Below are positions 44,410 to 53,413 of a stretch of DNA of 64,000 nt, piece after piece. This DNA is from Burkholderia sp. S171 (GTDB lineage Bacteria; Pseudomonadota; Gammaproteobacteria; Burkholderiales; Burkholderiaceae), in assembly GCF_009766085.1 (NCBI RefSeq), contig NZ_LMUF01000047.1, positions 217,331-281,330 of the forward strand, read 5' to 3'. The translations under genes were made by a program, and so were the position numbers. Numbering within the stretch: position 1 is the first letter of the stretch; each line of letters opens with the position of its first letter. The notes beneath the pieces are model-generated. The model was not told the DNA's origin, ran no database searches, and saw only the letters and a program-made list of their open reading frames with translations.

Positions 44410-44742
44410 ATGGCGACCATTAAAGAAGACGAAACTTTTACCCAAGTCGTTCGCTTCGACGTCGAGCCTGACAAGCAACTCGCTTTGATCGCGGCGATTG
44501 TGGAAGAGGTGGAACGGTGGGTTTGTCACCGACCAGGTTTCATCTCATCGACTTTTCACGCGAGCCACGATGGACGGAACGTCATCAACTACGCGCAATG
44601 GGAAGACGAAACGGCGTTCAAAGGCTTCACGCAAGATCCCGAAACCGAACGACTCCAGGCCGCGATCCGCTCGGTCGATTCCAGGTTGAAGCCGCACGCT
44701 GTTCACTGCCGGGTGGTCCGCAGTATCGACCAGCCGGTCTAA
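44410..44742 (+). CDS. Antibiotic biosynthesis monooxygenase (ABM) domain protein
   Basis: A 110-residue ABM-fold protein: TQVVRFDVEPDKQLALIAAI, CHRPGFISSTFHASHDGRNV and INYAQWEDETAFKGF, the standard dimeric ferredoxin-like barrel pattern with the conserved N-Y-x-Q-W. The ATG at 44410 has an AGAAGGA ribosome-binding site; an ATG 6 bp upstream is too close to it. Relatives oxidise aromatic polyketides or degrade haem. The substrate is unknown. Confidence 0.88.
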   Translation: MATIKEDETFTQVVRFDVEPDKQLALIAAIVEEVERWVCHRPGFISSTFHASHDGRNVINYAQWEDETAFKGFTQDPETERLQAAIRSVDSRLKPHAVHCRVVRSIDQPV

Positions 44743-44919
44743 ACAGGGGTGGTGCCTGTCGGGCGCCCCCTGCAAAACGCACATAAGTCGGCGCTGATCA
44801 ACGTTGAGCGACTGACCAAAAGCCCGTGGAAATGGCACGCGGTGCGCGCCGTAACCTTGTTCTGCGCGGCGCAATCAGGCGGTAACGCTAAAATTGCGGC
44901 TTTACCCCGGAATACGCCA

Positions 44920-46374
44920 ATGTCTTTTGCCTCGCTTGGCCTGATCGATCCCTTGCTGCGTAATCTGCAGGAGCTTAATTACCAGACACCTACGCCGGTG
45001 CAGGCCGAGGCGATCCCTGCTGTCCTCAGCGGCCGCGACGTCATGGCTGCAGCACAGACTGGCACAGGCAAAACGGCGGGTTTTGCGCTGCCGCTGTTGC
45101 AACGGCTGGTGCAACACGGCCCGGCGGTGTCCAGCAACCGCGCGCGTGTTCTGGTGCTGGTGCCCACGCGTGAACTGGCCGAACAAGTGCTGCAAAGTTT
45201 TATCGATTACGGTAAAGGTCTCGACTTACGATTTCTGGCCGCTTACGGCGGTGTGAGTATCAATCCGCAGATGATGACCTTGCGCAAAGGCGTGGATGTG
45301 CTCGTTGCCACGCCGGGCCGTTTGCTGGATCTGAATCGCCAGAACGCAGTGCAGTTTGATCAAGTGCAAACGCTGGTGCTTGATGAAGCCGATCGCATGC
45401 TGGATCTGGGCTTTGCGCGCGAACTCAACGCCGTCTTTGCTGCCTTGCCCGTTCAGCGCCAGACGCTGCTGTTCTCTGCCACCTTCACCGATGATATCCG
45501 CGCCATGGCGGCGGCCATTCTGCGCGATGCGGTCAACATCAGCGTCGGCTCGCCCAATGCCACGGCCAGCAGGATCAAGCAGTGGGTGGTGCCGGTGGAT
45601 AAAAAGAACAAGCCTGACCTCTTCATGCACCTTGTGGCCCAGAACAACTGGCAGCACGCGCTGGTGTTCGTCAAAACCCGCATTGGCGTGGATTACCTGG
45701 CGGCCGTGCTGGATGAAGCGGGCTATTCGGTCGACACCATCCACGGCGACAAACCGCAGCCCGCGCGCTTGCGTGCGCTCGAGCGCTTCAAGACGGGCGA
45801 AGTCCATATGCTGGTAGCCACCGATGTGGCTTCGCGCGGGCTGGATATCGACGACCTGCCGCTGGTGATCAACGTTGACCTGCCGATCGTGGCGCAAGAC
45901 TATGTGCATCGTATTGGACGTACCGGACGCGCGGGCGCCAGCGGGGTGGCAGTGTCCCTTGTGTGTGCCGATGAAGCGCCGCAACTGGCGGCGATTGAAG
46001 CGCTGATCCGGCAAACGCTGCCTCGTGAAGAAGAGCCAGGTTTCGAAGCCGAACACCGCGTGCCGCAAACGAGTGCGACGGGCGAGATCATCAAGAAACC
46101 CAAAAAGCCCAAGAAGCCGAAAATGCCGAAAATGTCATCCGCTGCGCCGGGCGCCGTTCAAGTGCTCGGCAGAAAGCTGCGGCCGCAAAGTGGCGAAAAC
46201 GATCGCAAGCCTGCGGTTCAGCGCGCTGTGGACGAGGGGAAAGGCACAAGCTTCTCCAGCGGTAACCCATTCAGCGTGCAAAAGCCGCGCAGCAAACCCG
46301 CCAGCAAGCCAGTTGCGGGTTCCCGTAAGCCGGCTGGGAAACCCGCTGGTGGCAGCGGCAAACGCCAACCTTGA
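44920..46374 (+). CDS. rhlE: DEAD-box ATP-dependent RNA helicase RhlE
   Basis: A 484-residue helicase. Q-motif FASLGLIDPLLRNLQELNYQ with TPVQAEAIP, motif I AAQTGTGKTAGF, motif Ia PTRELAEQ, motif II VLDEADRML, motif III FSATF, motif V VATDVASRGLDI and motif VI HRIGRTGR are all present. The C-terminal tail is Lys/Pro/Ser-rich (KKPKKPKKPKMPKM, KPASKPVAGSRKPAG) as in RhlE. The ATG at 44920 (MSFASLGL) is family-typical; the frame is open 171 bp further upstream without conservation. It acts in RNA and ribosome maturation and cold growth. A large hairpin follows the stop. Confidence 0.92.
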   Translation: MSFASLGLIDPLLRNLQELNYQTPTPVQAEAIPAVLSGRDVMAAAQTGTGKTAGFALPLLQRLVQHGPAVSSNRARVLVLVPTRELAEQVLQSFIDYGKGLDLRFLAAYGGVSINPQMMTLRKGVDVLVATPGRLLDLNRQNAVQFDQVQTLVLDEADRMLDLGFARELNAVFAALPVQRQTLLFSATFTDDIRAMAAAILRDAVNISVGSPNATASRIKQWVVPVDKKNKPDLFMHLVAQNNWQHALVFVKTRIGVDYLAAVLDEAGYSVDTIHGDKPQPARLRALERFKTGEVHMLVATDVASRGLDIDDLPLVINVDLPIVAQDYVHRIGRTGRAGASGVAVSLVCADEAPQLAAIEALIRQTLPREEEPGFEAEHRVPQTSATGEIIKKPKKPKKPKMPKMSSAAPGAVQVLGRKLRPQSGENDRKPAVQRAVDEGKGTSFSSGNPFSVQKPRSKPASKPVAGSRKPAGKPAGGSGKRQP

Positions 46375-46390
46375 TGTGAGGGGATGAGTG

Positions 46391-46434
46391 GGCCGCGAAC
46401 CGCCAGCCCTGCAACCGGCTGGCGGTTCGCGGCC
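46391..46434 (+). terminator. Perfect 18-bp hairpin after rhlE
   Basis: GGCCGCGAACCGCCAGCC (46391-46408) is followed by an 8-base loop and its exact reverse complement (46417-46434). It starts 17 bp after the rhlE stop. No T-run follows, so it may be a strong bidirectional or RNA-stabilising hairpin rather than a classic terminator. Confidence 0.6.
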
Positions 46435-46978
46435 GGGTGCCAGGCAGCGGCGCGGCTTTTACGTGCATCAGGTCGGCGCGTAACCGCGCACTGAATCCAG
46501 GATCGATAACAACTTCGGGGCAGAAGGGACGTTGAAATCGTGCGGAGCGAGCGTCCGATCAAGGTTGTCTCTAGCGAATGTGTCCGCTTCTCACACGAAA
46601 GCCGTCATTTGATCGGCTCATCGCGTGCTGACTATTGTTGTCACGCGGGGATCGTCCAGGAAGCGACGTTCGATGCGGCCGCCCTGATTGTCGTTGCTTA
46701 CCGGAGTTGACTTGGAAGTTTGTTCGCCGAGCCCGCGCTACCGGCAATTCTCTATCCACGCAGTCCAATCAGTTAGCGCAATCAATTTCCTGGCGGGTCA
46801 CGAAGCATGGATCGCTCAATGCCGGGCACCCGGCCTCAGATTGACTCGTCCCTTAGCGCTGACGCCAAAATAGCAATTCACCCTTGCGAAGAATGCGCTT
46901 AATTATAAGCGGCCGTTTTCCTACAATCTAAACGCGTCACTTACGGCGAAATTTCAATTCAATCAAGGAGACGGGGCC
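46435..46978. other. Intergenic region upstream of secreted protein copy 2
   Basis: These 544 bp contain no recognised gene. The last 60 bp are AT-rich and end with the AAGGAG ribosome-binding site of the next gene, whose upstream sequence resembles that of its paralogue at 32379. Confidence 0.45.
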
Positions 46979-47272
46979 ATGAACAAGGCAACCAGTACAT
47001 TAATCGCGGCCGTCGCTGCGCTCACGTTGTCAGGCGGCGCTTATGCACAGAGCAACAACTCGCTGGCGCGACCGAGCGTAACGTCGCCGGTCAGTGCAGG
47101 GGGCGGCTACGGCACGCCGGGCACCACCAACTCGGACAGTGGAAAGGCCGCCGGGTCGTCAAACTCGGCGCTGCCAAATAGCGTGAATGGCTCCACGCCT
47201 GCGCCCATCGTTTGGCCAAACAACAATTCGCTGGCTCGACCGAGCGTAACGTCGCCTGCTGCGGCTCAATAA
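46979..47272 (+). CDS. Small secreted Asn/Ser/Pro-rich protein, copy 2
   Basis: A 97-residue paralogue of the protein at 32379. The signal peptide (NKATSTLIAAVAALTLSGGA, YAQ) differs at only a few positions. The mature part contains an internal repeat: NNSLARPSVTSPVSAGGGYG near its start and NNSLARPSVTSPAAAQ at its end, with YGTPG-TNSDSG and LPNSVNGS between. No membrane anchor or cysteine is seen. The shared leader and similar 5' region suggest a duplicated, commonly regulated exported protein of unknown function. Confidence 0.8.
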   Translation: MNKATSTLIAAVAALTLSGGAYAQSNNSLARPSVTSPVSAGGGYGTPGTTNSDSGKAAGSSNSALPNSVNGSTPAPIVWPNNNSLARPSVTSPAAAQ

Positions 47273-47658
47273 CAACTGTTGGCGATGGCAATTAGCACCG
47301 ACATTGTCATCGCTACCGGAGTCGTGGGGAGCGGGTGACCGCTCTTCACGCATTGGCAAAAGGAACACTGGCAGTTCTTTACGGATGAGTGCAAGAGGAT
47401 CGGCAGACCCGGGCTTGGGCATGCGCCATGATGAGCGGCCCAACCGGGGCGCACCGTGCTTCCACAGTTCTGCGGCTCTCGCAGCTTATGTTAATGGCTG
47501 GGCTGAGCGGCCGGGCTCGTCCGACTCGGGCGGTCGGGTCAGACATTGAGATAGACATTCAAACGTCGCTTGCGCTCACGCAGCGGATCTTCGCATGCCG
47601 GGAGTATTGGGCGCGTCATCGACCAGACCCGTCATTCGTAATCCCGCAGCAATCCCTA
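47273..47658. other. Intergenic region between secreted protein copy 2 and LysR gene
   Basis: These 386 bp carry no recognised gene; open frames are short or shadows. The two flanking genes converge here and no obvious terminator hairpin was found. Confidence 0.4.
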
Positions 47659-48621
47659 CTAAGACTTTGCGTGCTGCCGAGCAGATACGGGCCGTTCTTC
47701 TCCGACAAGGCGGGTTTGCGGCTCGCTGCCGTGCCCCAGCGTTTCCTGGAGAAAGGCGATAAAACTCACCAGCTTCGGTGGCATGTGCGCATCGGGCAGA
47801 TGCACCAGATGGACGGGCCAGGTTGGAGCCGGCCAGTCGGGAAATAGACGAACGAGCCGACCCGCATCCAGATCGTCCTGCAGCATCACCTGAGGTTGCA
47901 GAATGATGCCCAGTCCAGCGAGTGCGGCTTCACGAAGCGCGAGACCGCCGTTGACATCAAGACGACCGCGCACCGCGATGCGCTCCACACCATTGCCGTC
48001 GGGACGTGGAAAGCGCCACTCACGTTCAGGGCCAGTCGCGACCATGAAAGCCAGGCAATTGTGCTGCGCCAGATCAGCGGGCGCTTGTGGATGCCCATGA
48101 CGCGCCAGATAGGCCGGTGACGCGCAGGCAATACGCGGAGAACGGGTCAATGGCCGCGCAATCAGGCCAGAGTCCGGCAGGACGCCCGCGCGGATGGCGG
48201 CGTCAAAGCCTTCCTCCGCGAGATCGACGAAACGGTCGTTGAGAGACAGCTCAATCTTGACTTCAGGATAACGGTCGAGGTAACCGGCAAGCGCCGGCAC
48301 GAGCACGCGTGTGCCATAGATCACTGGGCAACTCACCCTCAATTGGCCTCGCGGGCTGCTCTGCATCTCGCGCGCGTCCAGCTCGGCCGAGTCCACCAGC
48401 GCCAGGATTTCGAGGCATCGCGCGTGATAGCGCTTGCCGAGTTCGGTCAAGCTCTGGCGTCGCGTGGTGCGATTCAGCAGCCGGCCTTCGAGGCGTCGCT
48501 CCAACTCACGGATATGGTTGCCGACCATCGTCGGCGTCATGCCGCTGCCTTCGGCCGCAGCGGCGAAGCTGCCGCGCTCGATCACGCGCGCAAATATCTG
48601 CATGCTGCTGAATCGGTCCAT
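47659..48621 (-). CDS. LysR-family transcriptional regulator (regulator of the SDR gene)
   Basis: A 320-residue LysR protein. The ATG at 48621 (MDRFSSMQIFARVIERGSFA) is the family start. HTH AAAAEGSGMTPTMVGNHIRE, then LLNRTTRRQSLTELGKRYHA. The effector domain is complete, and the tail after it is short and polar. It diverges from the SDR gene at 48736 across a perfect palindrome, CAGGTT-TATC-AACCTG (48657-48672), its likely binding site. This LysR-SDR pairing is common in Burkholderiaceae. Confidence 0.93.
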   Translation of the reverse strand: MDRFSSMQIFARVIERGSFAAAAEGSGMTPTMVGNHIRELERRLEGRLLNRTTRRQSLTELGKRYHARCLEILALVDSAELDAREMQSSPRGQLRVSCPVIYGTRVLVPALAGYLDRYPEVKIELSLNDRFVDLAEEGFDAAIRAGVLPDSGLIARPLTRSPRIACASPAYLARHGHPQAPADLAQHNCLAFMVATGPEREWRFPRPDGNGVERIAVRGRLDVNGGLALREAALAGLGIILQPQVMLQDDLDAGRLVRLFPDWPAPTWPVHLVHLPDAHMPPKLVSFIAFLQETLGHGSEPQTRLVGEERPVSARQHAKS

Positions 48622-48656
48622 TCGCAAGCCCTGTTAATGAGTGACCGAAGTGATAG

Positions 48657-48672
48657 CAGGTTTATCAACCTG
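48657..48672. promoter_or_regulatory. Palindromic operator between LysR and SDR genes
   Basis: CAGGTT and AACCTG form a perfect inverted repeat with a 4-bp centre (TATC), 36 bp from the LysR start and 63 bp from the SDR start. Its position fits a LysR recognition site serving both promoters. Confidence 0.55.
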
Positions 48673-48735
48673 GATTAAAGAATAATACTCAGGTCCTCGC
48701 TTTAAACACAACCGCAGCAAGGACAAGGACCCACT

Positions 48736-49470
48736 ATGACGATTGCAAGCACTCACCTCCACAATCAACGCGTCGTCCTGCTGGGAGGCACATCGGGAAT
48801 CGGCCTTGCCACGGCTCAGGCGGCGCTGGCAGCAGGTGCCTCGGTGACAGTGGTTTCATCGCGCAGTCAGCGTGTCGCTGAAGCGGTCGCCAGCCTCGGT
48901 GACCGGGCCGACGGATACACGGTCGATCTGGGCCAAGAATCCGCTGTGCGCGGGTTGTTTGAACAACTCGGACCGGTCGATCATCTGGTCTATAGCGCAG
49001 GTGATTCGCTGCAAACAGGAGCGCTCGCCGACATGGGTCTCGATACGGTCCGTCATGTTTTCGATGTGCGCGTCTTCGGTGCCATTGCCGCGGTCAAATA
49101 CGCGGCGCCGTATTTGCGTCCCGGCGGTTCGGTGGTGCTAACCAGCGGTGTCGCCAGCTTGCGACCACAAAAGGGTTGGGTGGCGCTGGCAAGTGTCTGC
49201 AGCGCGATGGAAGGACTCACGCGAGCACTCGCGGTGGAGTTGGCGCCCATTCGTGTCAACCTGGTGAGTCCCGGTTTAGTGCGTACGCCGCTGTGGGCCA
49301 ACTTGCCCGAAACTGACCGCGAGGCACTCTACGCAGCGAGTGGGGCGGCGCTGCCGGTGGGGCGTGTCGGCGAGGCGGCGGACCTCGCGCAAACTTACGT
49401 CCATTTGATGACCAATCGCTACGCGACGGGACAGATGATCATCGTGGACGGTGGCGGTGTGCTGGTCTGA
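48736..49470 (+). CDS. Short-chain dehydrogenase/reductase (SDR) family oxidoreductase
   Basis: A 244-residue classical-type SDR. Cofactor motif VVLLGGTSGIGLATAQAALA (TGxxxGxG variant with GGTSGIG), VSSRSQRVAEAV, and a C-terminal VNLVSPGLVRTPLW block. The active site departs from the classical form: SGVASLRPQKGWVALASVCS has no clear YxxxK, with Trp-Val-Ala in the usual Tyr position. Atypical SDRs of this group exist. The divergent LysR gene is its likely regulator. Catalytic competence is less sure than the fold. Confidence 0.88.
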   Translation: MTIASTHLHNQRVVLLGGTSGIGLATAQAALAAGASVTVVSSRSQRVAEAVASLGDRADGYTVDLGQESAVRGLFEQLGPVDHLVYSAGDSLQTGALADMGLDTVRHVFDVRVFGAIAAVKYAAPYLRPGGSVVLTSGVASLRPQKGWVALASVCSAMEGLTRALAVELAPIRVNLVSPGLVRTPLWANLPETDREALYAASGAALPVGRVGEAADLAQTYVHLMTNRYATGQMIIVDGGGVLV

Positions 49471-49723
49471 TCGCTATATCAATCGATTAGGTCCTCCAGA
49501 GACGAGGATCTTTTTTTCCTTAAGGTGATCAAGACTGCTTAGTTTTAAAGGTCAGCCCAATCGGTGATTTTCGCGGTCCGCTGGATTTTTTGACGACTGA
49601 CTCCGGCGTGTCATGAAAGGGCCGCTCAAGACCCCCAGAAGTAATTGAACGCTGAGTAAGTGAGCAGTAAGTGCCTCGGTCATACAGTACGCCCCAACGA
49701 CCACACCCATAAAAGGCACTACT

Positions 49724-50542
49724 GTGAAAAAACACCTTCGTCGCGAGCATCAACTGCTAGTTGCCGTGGCATTGGCTCTGATGTATTCGGGCGCGGCTTG
49801 GGCAGACGGTCCTAGCGCGAATCTGCCTAACACCGACACGACCGGCTTCGCCATTCTGAGCAATGCCACGAACGTTACGCATTGGGGGCTTGGCGGCGGG
49901 GCGGCCTTTGAACAATCACCTTACAAGGGATATGGCACGCACATAACGCCTGTGCCGTTCTTCTTTTTCGACGACAAATGGGTACACGCAATTGGCACAA
50001 GCGTTGATCTGAAGGTCGGTAAATGGGACGGCGTCGCGGTCACCTTACGTGGGACTTACGCTATCGCAGACGGCTACAAAGGCTCGGACGCGTCCATACT
50101 CAATGGAATGCAAACCCGCCGCGCCGCATTCTGGCTGGGCCCCGCACTCAAATGGTCGACGCAATACGGCGACCTTTCGGGTGCGTACCTGACAAGCGGA
50201 AACAAAGGACAGAAGGCCGATATCGAGTTCGGCAAGACCCTGGATTATGGTAACTTCTCTATAGAACCCCATGCGGGAGTCAACTGGTACAGCGGCAAGT
50301 ACGTTGATTACTATTATGGTGTGAGGACGTCGGAGGCGAAGGCAGGCCGGCCGGCATACACCGGAACATCTTCGTACAAGGAAACGGTCGGCGCCAAGTT
50401 CGACTATCGCTTAACGCGCCACCAGCTCGTCAGCCTTGACCTGGGTATCGCACACCTGGGTAGCGGAATAACCGACAGTCCTATAGTCGGCAAGCGATTC
50501 ATTCCTGAAGCCAAGATCGCCTATCTGTATCAATTCAATTGA
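49724..50542 (+). CDS. MipA/OmpV-family outer-membrane protein
   Basis: A 272-residue protein starting at GTG (49724) with a signal peptide (LLVAVALALMYSGAAWADG). The mature part has the alternating polar/aromatic pattern of a beta barrel, and the family segments GLGGGAAFEQSPYKGYGTHI, PVPFFFFDDKW and LGPALKWSTQYG; it ends in an aromatic-rich strand (IAYLYQF). It lies 9 bp before a two-component pair. MipA proteins are scaffolds or porins of the outer membrane, and this genomic link suggests the porin is made under control of that pair. Confidence 0.88.
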   Translation: MKKHLRREHQLLVAVALALMYSGAAWADGPSANLPNTDTTGFAILSNATNVTHWGLGGGAAFEQSPYKGYGTHITPVPFFFFDDKWVHAIGTSVDLKVGKWDGVAVTLRGTYAIADGYKGSDASILNGMQTRRAAFWLGPALKWSTQYGDLSGAYLTSGNKGQKADIEFGKTLDYGNFSIEPHAGVNWYSGKYVDYYYGVRTSEAKAGRPAYTGTSSYKETVGAKFDYRLTRHQLVSLDLGIAHLGSGITDSPIVGKRFIPEAKIAYLYQFN

Positions 50543-50551
50543 ATCGGCCTT

Positions 50552-51256
50552 ATGTCGCGAATTGCACTGATCGAAGATCATGCTCGCCTGGCGGGCATGA
50601 TCCGGCAATCGCTGTCCGGTGCCGGAATCGAAACCGATATCTTCACTAACCTCTCCGAAGCAGCCTATGGCCTGAGCCATGGCGACTACTCGGTCATGGT
50701 CCTTGACCGCGGATTGCCCGACGGCGACGGGCTACTTTTCCTGCGAACGCTGCGTGCCACCGGAACCATGACGCCTTGCCTGATGCTAACCGCGCGGGAT
50801 GCGTTGCACGACCGGATCGAAGGGCTCGAGACCGGCGCGGACGACTACGTCACCAAGCCGTTTGAGATGAGTGAACTGGTAGCACGCGTACGAACGTTGA
50901 TGCGCCGGCCGGCCGGAATGACGGCGTTGATTCAAAGCTTCGCTGACATTGCAATCGACCCACAGCAACATGCAATGCGTTGCGGCAACCAGTCCATTCC
51001 GCTTGCGCCCGCTGAATTGCAGATCATGTCTGTTCTGCTGAAGGCAGCGGGCCGGACCGTTCGCCATTCTGCGCTTGAGCACGCGGGCTGGGGTTTGGGC
51101 GACGCAGTCACGCCCAACGCGCTTGAAGTGACCATTCACCGGCTGCGAAAGAAGTTGCTTGCGGTGGGCGCGACCACGCGACTGGCGAACATCAGGGGTG
51201 CCGGTTTCGCAGTCCAGCAGCTGGACTCCGCGCGAGATGATCAGGGGTCACTGTGA
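50552..51256 (+). CDS. OmpR-family response regulator
   Basis: A 234-residue regulator. Receiver: ALIEDHARLAGMIRQSL, phospho-Asp in VMVLDRGLPDGDG (about residue 52), MLTARDALHDRIEGLETGAD and the conserved Lys in YVTKPFEMSELVAR. The C-terminal winged helix is visible in PLAPAELQIMSVLLKAAGRT, LEVTIHRLRKKL and NIRGAGFAV. It sits 9 bp after the MipA-like gene and before its sensor kinase, so the three probably form one operon. Confidence 0.93.
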   Translation: MSRIALIEDHARLAGMIRQSLSGAGIETDIFTNLSEAAYGLSHGDYSVMVLDRGLPDGDGLLFLRTLRATGTMTPCLMLTARDALHDRIEGLETGADDYVTKPFEMSELVARVRTLMRRPAGMTALIQSFADIAIDPQQHAMRCGNQSIPLAPAELQIMSVLLKAAGRTVRHSALEHAGWGLGDAVTPNALEVTIHRLRKKLLAVGATTRLANIRGAGFAVQQLDSARDDQGSL

Positions 51257-51337
51257 CGGGTAACGCGGTGCTCAAACGGCTCATCCTCTGGTCTGCGCCT
51301 TCATCGTATTCGATTGAGTTACACGGACAGCATCATC

Positions 51338-52693
51338 ATGCTTAGCTACTGGATTAAAAGCCTCTCGGTGCGCTTATGGGTCACGAGCGTGGCGGCGTTG
51401 GCCGTGAGCCTTACTCTCATCGCCGCAATCGTGCTTTACGCTTTCAACCACCTGCCGCCCGATACGTTCCGGGTGAGCGAGAGCATAAGAGGCGCCCACA
51501 AATTAGCCTCCGAATTGCGTTTTGACGAGTCGGGGCAACCGGTGTCGATAAATCTTGATGAGCGCACGAAGTGGCTCTTCGATTTCGGATCGACCGAGTT
51601 GATGTACCGCGCGCTCGACGCTTCGGGACATGTGCTTCTTGCATCCCGTGGCGCGCCGGACATTACCGCCTGGGATACCGATGGTTTGACAAGCTCGCTC
51701 GGCGTCATGAAACGAGTGACCATTAACGACAAGCTTTTTGATGTCGTAACCCTGCAGGTCATGCACGGTCAGACCCCGTTTTTTCTACAGAGCGCGGCGA
51801 GCGTGGCGTTCAATAAAGCCGTTCTCGGAGAGAAGATCGAACCTATTCCGGCGATCGTGGGTGATACCTTGCTGATCGCGACAATTATCTTCGGCTTGAC
51901 CTTGACGTTCACCGTTCGCCGCGTGCTGCGGCCTCTGCGCGTGGCGTCGGACGCCGCCGCGTCAATCACCCCGCAGAACCTTCGCATGCGGCTTTCCATC
52001 AAAGGCGTTCCCAGCGAGATCAAGCCCATTCTTATCGCCTTCAATGATGCGCTGGCACGCCTCGAAAATGGCTTCGCTGTACAACAGCAATTCCTCGCTT
52101 CGGCTGCTCATGAACTTCAAACGCCGCTGACGTTGATAAGAGGACAGATCGAGTTGCAGCCCGAGGTCGAGAACAAGGATTTGCTGTTCCGCGAAATCGA
52201 TTTGATGGCGCGGCAGGTCCGGCAACTCTTGCACCTCGCCGAAGTAAGTGAGTCGCAAAATTTTGAATTTGGCGAGGTCGACAAGGTCGACGTTGCCGAG
52301 GACGTCGTGGACTATCTCGCGCGCAAGGCGGACAAGAAACAGGTGAAACTGCATGTCGACGTTCCTGTCACTCCCGCAACCATGCGAGCCGACAGGAGCG
52401 CGCTTTTCATCTTGCTGAAAAACATTGTTGAAAACGCGATCAACGCGACGCCTTCGCACGGGTCCGTCATTGTTTCTGTCGACGAAAAAACGATCTCTGT
52501 TCAGGACGAGGGACCCGGCGTCAACCCTGAGCATTTACCCCTTCTGTTTGAGCGCTTTTGGCGCGCGCCCGATGCTCAACACGATGGCGCCGGGCTGGGC
52601 TTGTCTATCTGCAAAGAAATAGCGGCGGCGCACAATTGGAAACTCACTGTCAGAACGTTGGCGTCGGGAACCCAGTTTATTGTTTCCTTCTAG
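51338..52693 (+). CDS. Sensor histidine kinase (PhoQ/QseC-like topology)
   Basis: A 451-residue kinase. An N-terminal membrane segment (WVTSVAALAVSLTLIAAIVL) is followed by a periplasmic sensor region, a second membrane segment (IVGDTLLIATIIFGLTLTFT), HAMP, and H-box SAAHELQTPLTLIRGQIELQ with the phospho-His. N-box LLKNIVENAINATP and G-boxes DEGPGVNPEHL and GAGLGLSICKEI are present. The ATG at 51338 is preferred to an upstream TTG. It pairs with the regulator at 50552 and may sense a compound handled by the MipA-like protein. Confidence 0.92.
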   Translation: MLSYWIKSLSVRLWVTSVAALAVSLTLIAAIVLYAFNHLPPDTFRVSESIRGAHKLASELRFDESGQPVSINLDERTKWLFDFGSTELMYRALDASGHVLLASRGAPDITAWDTDGLTSSLGVMKRVTINDKLFDVVTLQVMHGQTPFFLQSAASVAFNKAVLGEKIEPIPAIVGDTLLIATIIFGLTLTFTVRRVLRPLRVASDAAASITPQNLRMRLSIKGVPSEIKPILIAFNDALARLENGFAVQQQFLASAAHELQTPLTLIRGQIELQPEVENKDLLFREIDLMARQVRQLLHLAEVSESQNFEFGEVDKVDVAEDVVDYLARKADKKQVKLHVDVPVTPATMRADRSALFILLKNIVENAINATPSHGSVIVSVDEKTISVQDEGPGVNPEHLPLLFERFWRAPDAQHDGAGLGLSICKEIAAAHNWKLTVRTLASGTQFIVSF

Positions 52694-52700
52694 CAAAAGC

Positions 52701-52737
52701 AGAAAGGCTGCGCTCGATGCCGAGGGGCGGCCTTTCT
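52701..52737 (+). terminator. Hairpin after the sensor kinase gene
   Basis: AGAAAGGC (52701-52708) pairs with GCCTTTCT (52730-52737) around a GC-rich centre. It begins 7 bp past the stop and ends with TTTCT, consistent with a terminator for the mipA-RR-HK operon. Confidence 0.55.
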
Positions 52738-52794
52738 GACGCGGGCTTAACTTAAGCTGTGCCGGGCGGAATCGCTCGTGCATGCAATCTATGC

Positions 52795-53337
52795 TTACTT
52801 ACCTGCCTGCGTTTGCTTAAGGAAATCGTGCTGGAAAATGCACATGCGATACGCATTGTGATACCGGCCGTTGCCAAAAAACTCTTCTATCAATTCCGCT
52901 TCCTGTTTGAAGCCGCACTTCTCGTAGACGTGAATGGCCGATTGATTTGACACATCGACTATCAGATAAAGCTTGCGCAGATTGAGCACGGAAAACGCAT
53001 AGTCCGTTGCGAGCAGGGTTGCGCCTGTTGCATACCCCTGGCCTTGAGCGCCAGGTGCAATGATGATCTGGAACTCGCCGCGCCTATGGATGTAATCAAG
53101 CTCGATCAATTCTGCGAGCCCTACCGTCTCGCCGGTCTTGTCGACCGCAACGAAGCGACGCTCGCGCAGATCGTGGACGTGGCGATCGTATAGCTGGGAC
53201 AACTCAGAAAACGTTTCGTAGGGTTCTTCGAACCAGTAACGCATGATCTTTGCGTTGTTGTTCAGGCTGTGGACGAAGTGGAGATCGGTACGTTCGAGTG
53301 GCCGCAGCATAAGCTGATTGTTCTCTTCGATGATCAT
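52795..53337 (-). CDS. speG: Spermidine N1-acetyltransferase SpeG
   Basis: A 180-residue GNAT protein very close to enterobacterial SpeG: LMLRPLERTDLHFVHSLNNN, IMRYWFEEPYETFSELSQLY, ERRFVAVDKTGETVGLAELI, HRRGEFQIIIAPGAQGQGYA and LNLRKLYLIVDVSNQSAIHV all line up with it. The frame is open upstream into the LysR gene, but the ATG at 53337 fits the family length. It acetylates spermidine or spermine in the cytoplasm and so limits polyamine stress. It stands downstream of a LysR gene in the same direction. Confidence 0.93.
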   Translation of the reverse strand: MIIEENNQLMLRPLERTDLHFVHSLNNNAKIMRYWFEEPYETFSELSQLYDRHVHDLRERRFVAVDKTGETVGLAELIELDYIHRRGEFQIIIAPGAQGQGYATGATLLATDYAFSVLNLRKLYLIVDVSNQSAIHVYEKCGFKQEAELIEEFFGNGRYHNAYRMCIFQHDFLKQTQAGK

Positions 53338-53413
53338 GGGTAACACTCCGCGAATGGTGGATCGACCTGCAATATAGCTTAAGGGACTGCGCGTCCCTCG
53401 TTGCACATTGGCT

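Noticed and set aside
47389..47847. 152-codon plus-strand frame
   Set aside because: Its second half is antisense to the LysR gene and its first half shows no motif or ribosome-binding site.
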